A stretch of 5,455 bases of DNA. Origin: Desulfobulbus sp. Lineage in GTDB: Bacteria > Desulfobacterota > Desulfobulbia > Desulfobulbales > Desulfobulbaceae. Positions 1 through 5,062 of this stretch are shown piece by piece (within the stretch, counting starts at the first letter, position 1; each line of letters starts with the position of its first letter). The stretch covers positions 1-5,455 of the forward strand of contig JAUWAH010000202.1 in the NCBI GenBank assembly GCA_030602145.1. The letters run 5' to 3'. Position numbers and translations under genes: made by a program. The notes under the pieces are model-generated. The model ran no database searches. It had not been told where the DNA came from and worked only from the letters and a program-made list of their open reading frames with translations.

Positions 1-83
1 CAAAAGAACGACAACTTTTTTCTCTGTATTTTCAAACCGACAGGCCAAGTCAAAAACTTCACATTGTGCTCAGGGGGTCGAGG

Positions 84-932
84 TTAGTCAAAAGAATAGG
101 TGCTAGAATGACAACAGGGATCATAGAGACTGATATCGAAATAACGGATCTTCCCTTCTCTATCCCGATAAGGGAAGCAACCGAACTGACTGGCGCTTAT
201 CGCAAAACCAGCGCTCCAGTTCTTGTATCCTTTTAGACTGCAAACGGTATTGTACCTTGTTACATCTGGAACAATATGAATTGCGTATTCTGAAGTTCCG
301 TTGTTTTTCCCCAAGAAATTCCTGTTCCAGTATTTAAAAGATAGAGACGGATCATCGATAATTTCTTTTTTGTCATTGATCATCTTCAGTCCTTCGCTGA
401 GATGATAAAGAGGCTGCATGCTTGTGTCGGCAAGCATCTTTTCATACAATTTCGCCATATTTTTATATGAAAAATCAAAATTTTCATATTTATTATCCCA
501 ATGGCCCTGTTGGAAATACAGGTGTGCGTGGCCCATGTCAGGAAAGAAAACAAAACTTGCATATCCATGTTTCAATGCTGTTTCAATGTGCAATGTCACA
601 CTTTTTATAAAATTTTCTGTAATCTTTACAGGTATTATAAATTTATCGCATGCATATTGTAGATAGAATGAATCAGAACCTATATCATAATAAGCATGAT
701 AATCTAATCTTTTTCCAGAAAAATACAATTCATTAAAAACATTATTCATTTCACTTTGATTATAAAACCATTTGAAATCTTTTTTATAAACTTTATTTGT
801 ATAATTTTTATTATAATCACACCTTTTTTTTGATTCTGTTATAGAAAAAGCACTGTCATACTCTGCGTGCACCAAAGAAAAAAATAAAATATTCAAAATA
901 ATCCCAAGACAAATACTTACGTAAACAGTCAT
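84..932 (-). CDS. Hypothetical exported protein, AT-rich orphan
   Basis: I do not recognise this 282-residue protein. Seen: residues 5-22 are strongly hydrophobic and end in VHA-EY, a plausible signal peptidase I site after A23, so the mature protein (about 259 aa) is probably periplasmic or secreted. The n-region MTVYVS has no Lys or Arg, which is unusual; the upstream in-frame codons would encode KRWVKL but contain no start codon before a TGA. The mature part has six Cys (38, 95, 231, 252, 273, 274), an even number compatible with disulfides, and a His cluster (H122, H135, H137, H144) around FFPDMGHAHLYF (129-140) that could bind metal; this is inference. It is rich in Tyr, Phe, Asn and Lys. 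G+C is about one third, falling lowest in the N-terminal half, against about 60% in the neighbours, which suggests horizontal acquisition. The ribosome binding site is weak (GAAGAG, 13 nt before ATG). It lies downstream of the amino acid transporter on the same strand, but the composition break argues against a functional link. Confidence 0.72.
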   Translation of the reverse strand: MTVYVSICLGIILNILFFSLVHAEYDSAFSITESKKRCDYNKNYTNKVYKKDFKWFYNQSEMNNVFNELYFSGKRLDYHAYYDIGSDSFYLQYACDKFIIPVKITENFIKSVTLHIETALKHGYASFVFFPDMGHAHLYFQQGHWDNKYENFDFSYKNMAKLYEKMLADTSMQPLYHLSEGLKMINDKKEIIDDPSLSFKYWNRNFLGKNNGTSEYAIHIVPDVTRYNTVCSLKGYKNWSAGFAISASQFGCFPYRDREGKIRYFDISLYDPCCHSSTYSFD

Positions 933-1035
933 TAATTTAACCCATCTCTTCGACCCTGGCTTAACAACTCATCAAGACCAAGCAATTCTCAAAAAATCAA
1001 CATATAATATATATATAAACATTAACCTTCATGCT

Positions 1036-1065
1036 GTTCTTGTCGAGAACCAAGCCCAATGGTTC
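1036..1065. other. Two overlapping alternative hairpins at the ATPase stop codon
   Basis: GTTCT (1036-1040) can pair with AGAAC (1046-1050) over a 5-nt loop, while GAACCA (1047-1052) can pair with TGGTTC (1060-1065) over a 7-nt loop. Both use the same GAAC bases, so they exclude each other. The second stem overlaps the stop codon of the transporter ATPase gene. No T-run follows on the minus strand, so this is not a standard intrinsic terminator; it may help stabilise the 3' end of the message, or be chance. Confidence 0.25.
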
Positions 1066-1828
1066 ACACCACCAGACCCAAGAACGCCCTGGTCCGCTCC
1101 TTGGCTGGTCGCTGAAAAAAATCGTCGGTGGCCGCCTGCTCGACAATTCGTCCCTGTTCCATGAAGACCACCCGGTCGCCGACCTCACGGGCAAAGCCCA
1201 TCTCGTGGGTGACCACCACCATGGTCATGCCTTCAGCAGCCAAGGTGCGCATTACGTCCAGCACCTCACCGATCATCTCTGGGTCCAGGGCACTGGTGGC
1301 CTCGTCGAACAGCATCACCTTGGGATGCATGGCCAGGGCGCGGGCAATGGCCACCCGTTGCTGCTGGCCGCCGGACAGTTCATCGGGATACCTGTGCAAC
1401 GCGTCGGCCAGGCCGACCTTATCCAGCAGGGACACGGTGGTCGCCAGGGCGGCGGTACGGCTCCGGCCACGCACCAACCGTTGGGCCAGGTTGATATTGC
1501 CTTCGACCGTCAGGTGGGGAAAAAGGTTGAACGATTGAAAGACCATGCCCACCCTTCGGCGGATGGCCAAGCGATGGGTTTCCTGATCGTCAAGTGGGAC
1601 GGTGTCGATGACGATACGACCGCTATCCACGGTTTCCAAGCCGTTGAGGCAACGCAGCAGGGTTGATTTACCCGATCCGGATGGCCCGATCACCACCATA
1701 ACCTCGCCGCGCCGTACCTGCAGAGAGCAGTCATCCAGGGCGACCACCGGGCCTGGAAAGTTCTTGCGGAGATGATCGGCGACAATGACCACCTGGTCGG
1801 CGGATGTCGCGTCGAGGATCGTCTGCAT
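1064..1828 (-). CDS. Polar amino acid ABC transporter, ATP-binding subunit (GlnQ/HisP type)
   Basis: Cytoplasmic ATPase that would power amino acid import with the permease encoded just upstream. The 254-residue length is typical of the GlnQ/HisP family. Seen in order: Walker [10 protein letters not shown] (48-56), Q-loop Q98 in [14 protein letters not shown], signature LSGGQQQR (151-158), Walker B VMLFDEA (171-177), D-loop SALD, switch His H208 in [13 protein letters not shown], and the family-typical C-terminal ERTRAFL (244-250). All catalytic residues are present; the residue after the Walker B Glu is Ala (DEATSALD) rather than the more common Pro, a known variant. The ATG follows the permease TGA with no gap, so translation is probably coupled; no strong Shine-Dalgarno is seen in the permease tail, and a slightly internal start cannot be excluded. 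The substrate (Gln, Glu, His, Arg, cystine or other) cannot be read from the sequence, so no gene symbol is given. Confidence 0.95.
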   Translation of the reverse strand: MQTILDATSADQVVIVADHLRKNFPGPVVALDDCSLQVRRGEVMVVIGPSGSGKSTLLRCLNGLETVDSGRIVIDTVPLDDQETHRLAIRRRVGMVFQSFNLFPHLTVEGNINLAQRLVRGRSRTAALATTVSLLDKVGLADALHRYPDELSGGQQQRVAIARALAMHPKVMLFDEATSALDPEMIGEVLDVMRTLAAEGMTMVVVTHEMGFAREVGDRVVFMEQGRIVEQAATDDFFQRPAKERTRAFLGLVV

Positions 1829-2617
1829 TCAGGCAACCCGGGGGAAACGGCGTTCCAGTCGGCTCGCCAGGGCAGACAGGCTCAGAGTGAGCGTCAGGTA
1901 CAAGGCGGCCACCACGAACCAGACTTCGAAGACCAGGAAGGTGTCTGCAACGATGGTCCTTCCCGCCATGGTGACGTCATAGACCGCGATGGTGCTGACC
2001 AGGGCCGAATCCTTGATCAATGAAACCGCCTGACTGGTCAGCGGCGGCAGAATGCGGCGCAGGGCCTGGGGAAGGATGACGGCCCGGTAACTCTGCGTGC
2101 GACTCAGCCCGAGGCTATAGCAGGCCTCCCATTGGCCGCGGCCGATGGAGATGATGCCGGCGCGGATGATCTCGGAAACATAAGCGCCCTCGAACAAACT
2201 CAAAGCAAGGATGGCAGTGGTGGTGCGTCCGATGTCAAACAGTGGCGCAACAACGAAATAAAAGAAAAAAATCTGGACCAGCAAGGGAGTATTGCGGATC
2301 GATTCGAGGTAGACACGTGCTGCACAGCGACCGAGCCGGGAGGAGGAAAGTCGTAACAGGGCAACAGTCAAACCGATGCCGCCGGCGAGCACCAGACTAA
2401 CCAGAGTGATCTCCATGGTGACCAGCAGCCCCCTGATCAGTGGGCCGGCGGTCAAACTGCCGTCGCCCATGACAATCAGATGATGAGCAACCTGCCGCCA
2501 ATGCCACTGATAGCCGAGTTGCTCGGCGCCACGCAGCACCAGCCAAACCAGGCCGATGCAGGTCAGGACGTACAGGACCAGGTCCCTGATGATGGACACG
2601 CGACGAGATGTGGACAT
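1829..2617 (-). CDS. Polar amino acid ABC transporter, permease (GlnP/HisM type)
   Basis: Inner-membrane channel subunit of a polar amino acid importer. Seen in the 262-residue product: hydrophobic segments near residues 12-30, 62-90, 111-128, 133-150, 193-215 and 226-252, the conserved SIRNTPLLVQIFFFYF stretch (106-121), and an EAA loop (EACYSLGLS, 164-172, continuing to LPQALRRILPPL) that docks on the ATPase. The reading frame is open to 2815, but the extra 66 residues are Cys/Pro-rich, not hydrophobic and unlike the family, so I chose the ATG at 2617, which gives MSTSRRV followed by the first membrane helix. The upstream GGAAA is only a weak ribosome binding site. Its stop abuts the ATPase start. 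Genes of this type usually follow a periplasmic binding protein gene; none is present in the 411 bp upstream, so the system must use a binding protein encoded elsewhere or have lost it. Confidence 0.93.
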   Translation of the reverse strand: MSTSRRVSIIRDLVLYVLTCIGLVWLVLRGAEQLGYQWHWRQVAHHLIVMGDGSLTAGPLIRGLLVTMEITLVSLVLAGGIGLTVALLRLSSSRLGRCAARVYLESIRNTPLLVQIFFFYFVVAPLFDIGRTTTAILALSLFEGAYVSEIIRAGIISIGRGQWEACYSLGLSRTQSYRAVILPQALRRILPPLTSQAVSLIKDSALVSTIAVYDVTMAGRTIVADTFLVFEVWFVVAALYLTLTLSLSALASRLERRFPRVA

Positions 2618-2680
2618 ACACGGGTTTCCGATGGGCAAGGCGGGAATACACGGAACAAGGAGATCAACGGCCAGGCGAGA

Positions 2681-2704
2681 GCCGATCGGCGGCACCGGGC
2701 CGCC
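2681..2704. repeat. GC-rich palindrome overlapping a hairpin
   Basis: GCCGATCGGC at 2681-2690 is a perfect 10-bp palindrome. Overlapping it, GGCGGC (2688-2693) and GCCGCC (2699-2704) form a 6-bp all-GC stem with the 5-nt loop ACCGG. The block lies 64-87 bp upstream of the permease start, in its expected 5' leader. It could be an operator or a leader-RNA structure; no T-run follows on either strand, so it is not an intrinsic terminator. In GC-rich DNA, short GC palindromes also occur by chance. Confidence 0.4.
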
Positions 2705-2772
2705 TTGTTCACCCCTTGGATGTACACCACAACAGACGCTTTGATCAAGGCATGAATCGACTTGGTCGGACG

Positions 2773-2809
2773 GGGCGGCCGAAGATCGAAAATCTTCCTG
2801 TTGCCGCCC
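2773..2809. repeat. Extended two-part stem-loop upstream of the permease
   Basis: The outer arms GGGCGGC (2773-2779) and GCCGCCC (2803-2809) are perfectly complementary over 7 bp. Inside them GAAGAT (2781-2786) and ATCTTC (2792-2797) form a second perfect 6-bp stem around the 5-nt loop CGAAA, with an unpaired C on one side and CTGTT on the other. The whole folds as one 37-nt imperfect hairpin on either strand. Neither side is followed by a T-run, so a simple terminator is unlikely. A regulatory site, a leader-RNA structure or a REP-like element are the alternatives. Confidence 0.55.
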
Positions 2810-2847
2810 GGCCATCCCTGGGGTAGTCTAGCGCCAACGATCTTTCT

Positions 2848-3009
2848 GAGCCTCTTGCACAATGAACCGTTGGTGAGTTGCGTCGTCATTCCCGCCCTCT
2901 CTTCAAGGGAACAGGCTGTGGCGGGAATCCATATCCCTTTGATTGTTCTTGGCCCGGACTCCCGTTAACTGCCCCGGGAATGACAAAACCGTCTTTTTGC
3001 AAAAGGCTC
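2848..3009. mobile_element. MITE-like composite inverted-repeat element
   Basis: The left arm GAGCCTCTTGCA (2848-2859) and the right arm TGCAAAAGGCTC (2998-3009) are inverted repeats matching at 11 of 12 positions and enclose about 160 bp. A second inverted pair, GTCATTCCCG/CGGGAATGAC, is nested inside (2885-2984). There is no coding capacity. This is the structure expected of a small non-autonomous element or palindromic dispersed repeat. TCTTTC occurs just outside both ends (2841-2846 and 3014-3019), but at unequal distances from the arms, so it is only a possible target duplication. The right end is 19 bp from the ATG of the double ATPase gene, so the element must form most of that gene's 5' region. 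Whether it is mobile is inferred; other copies would have to be found. Confidence 0.5.
2885..2984. repeat. Dispersed repeat with ATTCCCG/CGGGAAT hairpins, nested
   Basis: The 100-bp unit begins GTCATTCCCG and ends CGGGAATGAC, a perfect 10-bp terminal inverted repeat. Its left half forms a hairpin, ATTCCCGCC (2888-2896) with GGCGGGAAT (2920-2928), 9 bp perfect. Its right half carries GGACTCCCG (2956-2964) followed by CGGGA (2975-2979), a shorter stem. From general knowledge, repeats of the form CATTCCCGC-N-GCGGGAATCCA...GGACTCCCGC...CGGGAATGAC are widespread in intergenic DNA of many proteobacteria. This one looks like a slightly decayed member of that kind. It contains the in-frame TGA (2981-2983) that bounds the downstream gene's reading frame. 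Confidence 0.65.
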
Positions 3010-3028
3010 GTCTTCTTTCGGAATTTCC

Positions 3029-4675
3029 ATGGCGCCCCTGCTGACCATCGACTCCTTTTCCCTCACCTTCTATGATGCCGAAGGCGGCCAGACTCCGGTC
3101 CTGGATCGTATCAATCTGCGCATCGAAGCCGGCGAAACCCATGGACTGGTCGGCGAATCCGGCTCCGGCAAGTCGATCACTGCCCTGTCCATCCTTCGGC
3201 TACTGGAGGAAACCAACCGTGTACAGACCACCGGCTCCATAGTCTTCGAAGACAGGGAACTCACCAAACTGGACAAGAAGGGTATCCGGGCCATCCGCGG
3301 CAACCGTATCGCCATGATCTTCCAGGAGCCGATGACCTCGCTCAACCCGGTCTACACCATCGGCAACCAACTGATGGAGCCCCTGCTCCTCCACCAAAAG
3401 CTGAATAAGACCGAAGCATTCCGGCGTGCCCTTCACCTGCTGGACCGCACCGGCATCGACCAGCCCGACCAGCGGATCCACTGCTACCCGCACCAGTTGT
3501 CCGGCGGCCAGCGCCAGCGGGTGATCATTGCCATGGCCCTGGCCTGCCGGCCTCAATTGCTGATCGCCGACGAACCGACCACGGCCCTCGACGTCACCAT
3601 CCAGAACCAGATCCTCGACCTCATCCAGGATATCCAGGCCGAGTACGGAATGTCGGTACTGCTCATCACCCACGACCTGCCCATGGTCCGCAAGATCGCC
3701 AACACGGTGTCGATCATGCACGGTGGCCGGATCGTCGAACAGGGTTCGGCGGCGACGATCTTCACCCGGCCCCAGCAGGACTATACCCGCCATCTGCTGG
3801 CCGCGGTGCCCGACACCGTCCAGGCGACCCGGCTCGGCGGCACCAACCTGATCGAACTCACCGACATCACCTGCACCTTCAAGATGCCGGCTTCATGGGC
3901 AGACCGGCTGCGCCGGCGGACCAGGGAGATCAGGGCAGTGGACGGCGTCAGTCTCAATCTGCCCCGGGGCACGACCCTGGGACTGGTGGGCGAATCCGGA
4001 TCGGGCAAGTCAACCCTTGCCCTCTGCCTGCTCGGCCTGATCCGCTATGATGGCCGGGTGGACTACTTTCCCGATGCCGCCGCCTCCCAATGCCTCTCCG
4101 ACCTGAGCACCGGCCGGTTTAGGCCTCTGCGCAAGGAGCTGCAGATCGTTTTCCAGGACCCCTTTTCCTCACTGTCGCCGCGGCTGACCATCGAGCAGAT
4201 CATCGCCGAAGGTCTGGAGGTGCACGGCCTCGGCGGGTCCAGGCACGAGCGGCGCGGACTGGTCGAGCAGGCCCTGCGCGACGTCGAACTCGATCCCTCC
4301 CTGGCCGGCCGCTTTCCCCACGAATTCTCCGGCGGCCAGCGCCAGCGGATCGCCATCGCCCGGGCTATCATCCTTCGGCCCAAGCTGCTCATCCTCGACG
4401 AGCCGACCAGCGCCCTGGATGTAACCATCCAAAAACAGGTGCTCGAGTTGCTGCGCTCCCTCCAGGAACGCTACCACCTCACCTATATCTTCATCACCCA
4501 CGACCTGCGCACCGTCCGCTCCCTGGCCGACCATTTGGCGGTGATGCGCCGGGGCCAGGTGGTGGAAAGCGGTCCGGCCGCCGCCCTGTTCGCCAACCCG
4601 CAGCACGAATACACCCGCCGCCTGTTCGATGCCGCCTTCTATCGCACCGAGCAGCAGCAAGGAGCCCCATCATGA
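3029..4675 (+). CDS. Fused double ABC ATPase of a peptide-type importer (YejF / DppD-DppF type)
   Basis: Cytoplasmic ATPase with both nucleotide-binding domains in one chain, as in YejF and GsiA, where it drives peptide uptake through two permeases. At 548 residues it is close to E. coli YejF (529). Domain 1 (about 1-260): Walker A GESGSGKS (42-49), Q-loop Q99, signature LSGGQRQR (157-164), Walker B LLIADEP (177-183), switch H215. Domain 2 (about 274-548): Walker A GESGSGKST (321-329), Q376, FSGGQRQR (433-440), LLILDEP (453-459), H491. Each domain ends in the oligopeptide-type tail (DYTRHLLAAVP; EYTRRLF). Both sites look intact. The ATG at 3029 gives MAPLLTIDSFSLTF, which fits the family; an in-frame TGA lies at 2981 and no strong ribosome binding site is seen. 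Permease and binding-protein genes are not upstream, where yejA-B-E would normally be. The downstream gene overlaps by 4 bp. The substrate is unproven. Confidence 0.93.
   Translation: MAPLLTIDSFSLTFYDAEGGQTPVLDRINLRIEAGETHGLVGESGSGKSITALSILRLLEETNRVQTTGSIVFEDRELTKLDKKGIRAIRGNRIAMIFQEPMTSLNPVYTIGNQLMEPLLLHQKLNKTEAFRRALHLLDRTGIDQPDQRIHCYPHQLSGGQRQRVIIAMALACRPQLLIADEPTTALDVTIQNQILDLIQDIQAEYGMSVLLITHDLPMVRKIANTVSIMHGGRIVEQGSAATIFTRPQQDYTRHLLAAVPDTVQATRLGGTNLIELTDITCTFKMPASWADRLRRRTREIRAVDGVSLNLPRGTTLGLVGESGSGKSTLALCLLGLIRYDGRVDYFPDAAASQCLSDLSTGRFRPLRKELQIVFQDPFSSLSPRLTIEQIIAEGLEVHGLGGSRHERRGLVEQALRDVELDPSLAGRFPHEFSGGQRQRIAIARAIILRPKLLILDEPTSALDVTIQKQVLELLRSLQERYHLTYIFITHDLRTVRSLADHLAVMRRGQVVESGPAAALFANPQHEYTRRLFDAAFYRTEQQQGAPS
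4659..4664 (+). promoter_or_regulatory. Shine-Dalgarno of the DsrE-like gene
   Basis: AAGGAG lies inside the last codons of the double ATPase gene, 7 nt before the ATG at 4672. Together with the ATGA start/stop overlap it fixes the start and indicates coupled translation from one message. Confidence 0.85.
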
Positions 4676-5022
4676 TCTATCGCGCCGTTCTTCATGTCGA
4701 CCTCGACGAGGTCAAGCCCCTGGCCATCGCCCTGGCCAACGCCGGCAACCTCATCCGCGCCGTACCGGAAAAGCATTACGATCTGGTCCTGCTCTTCAAC
4801 GGCCCGGCGGTCACCCTGCTGCAGAGCGATCAGTGCGCTGCCTTTCGCGAGGAGATCTGGCAGTTGCAGCAGGCGCGGGTGGCTTTCAAGGTCTGCCGCA
4901 ACGCCCTCAACCACTTCAACGTCGATCCAGACAACCTGATCGAGGGCTGTGAGGTCGTTCCGGCCGGTGTGGTGGCGCTGATCGAACTGCAACGGGACGG
5001 CTACGCCTATATCAAGCCCTGA
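4672..5022 (+). CDS. DsrE-like small protein (COG1416 / MTH1491 type)
   Basis: A 116-residue soluble protein with the hallmarks of the DsrE-fold family represented by archaeal MTH1491: N-terminal beta strand YRAVLHVD (3-10), a predicted helix with NAGNLIRA (23-30), hydrophobic strand DLVLLFNGPAV (37-47), the Cys-containing motif FKVCRNALNHF (72-82), and the C-terminal LIELQRDGYAYIKP (103-116), closely parallel to the family's GWAYIRP ending. C75 sits where DsrE-type sulfur carriers keep their reactive Cys; C55 and C93 are additional. DsrE/TusD relatives relay persulfide sulfur in multimers, but proteins of this subgroup are functionally uncharacterised, so sulfur transfer is an inference from fold. 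The start overlaps the preceding stop by four bases (ATGA) behind a strong Shine-Dalgarno, implying co-expression with the double ATPase. No transmembrane or signal segment is visible, so it should be cytoplasmic. Confidence 0.85.
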   Translation: MIYRAVLHVDLDEVKPLAIALANAGNLIRAVPEKHYDLVLLFNGPAVTLLQSDQCAAFREEIWQLQQARVAFKVCRNALNHFNVDPDNLIEGCEVVPAGVVALIELQRDGYAYIKP

Positions 5023-5030
5023 AGTATAGT

Positions 5031-5038
5031 CCACGTGG
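5031..5038. repeat. CCACGTGG palindrome in the DsrE-like/ZupT spacer
   Basis: A perfect 8-bp palindrome lies in the 40-bp gap between the two genes, 9 bp after the stop codon and before the ZupT ribosome binding site. It could be half of an operator or chance; no longer symmetry surrounds it. Confidence 0.25.
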
Positions 5039-5047
5039 TTTCCAGCC

Positions 5048-5054
5048 AAGGAAG
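5048..5054 (+). promoter_or_regulatory. Shine-Dalgarno of the ZupT-like gene
   Basis: AAGGAAG is placed 8 nt before the ATG at 5063, a near-consensus site at good spacing that decides this start. Confidence 0.8.
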
Positions 5055-5062
5055 AAACGCTC

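Larger units (their letters stand above)
2618..3028. other. Divergent intergenic region with several inverted repeats
   Basis: This 411-bp region separates the leftward amino acid transporter from the rightward double ATPase and should contain the promoters of both. No open frame here looks like a protein; in particular no remnant of a substrate-binding protein was recognised in the minus-strand frames. It holds three structured blocks, listed separately (2681-2704, 2773-2809, 2848-3009). Promoter candidates are weak. On the minus strand, TTGATC (2742-2747) sits 18 bp from TACATC (2718-2723). On the plus strand, TTGTTC (2943-2948) sits 16 bp from TTAACT (2965-2970), inside the repeat. Neither is good enough to annotate as a promoter. 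Confidence 0.6.

Noticed and set aside
45..62. AAGT/ACTT mini-hairpin downstream of the AT-rich gene considered as its terminator
   Set aside because: Only four base pairs, AT-rich and without a following T-run in a suitable position; no terminator can be supported in positions 1-83.
418..666. Plus-strand frame of 82 codons inside the AT-rich gene
   Set aside because: No ribosome binding site or recognisable domain, and it is nested antisense in a longer frame with a signal peptide.
1001..1020. TATATATA tract considered as a promoter -10 for the AT-rich gene
   Set aside because: Any register can be read as a -10 in such a tract, and no -35 at proper spacing stands out.
1031..1666. Plus-strand open frame of 211 codons
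   Set aside because: It lies opposite the intact ATPase gene with all ABC motifs; its His/Gln/Gly-rich product is a typical antisense artefact.
2618..2815. 66-residue N-terminal extension of the permease frame
   Set aside because: The extension is Cys/Pro-rich, without hydrophobic helices or family similarity, whereas the ATG at 2617 gives a normal permease N-terminus. The open frame is a by-product of high G+C.
2563..2889. Minus-strand frame of 108 codons upstream of and overlapping the permease, considered as a binding-protein remnant
   Set aside because: No signal peptide, no family-3 binding-protein motifs and basic/Cys-rich low-quality sequence; it also overlaps the permease in another frame.
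2993..3005. Short CTTTT-TGC-AAAAG palindrome considered as an operator
   Set aside because: It overlaps the right arm of the inverted-repeat element and is too short and low in complexity to be called separately.
3200..3793. Minus-strand frame of 197 codons opposite the double ATPase
   Set aside because: It mirrors the conserved ATPase domain 1 on the other strand; its Val/Gly/Asp/Arg-rich composition is an antisense artefact of GC-rich coding DNA.
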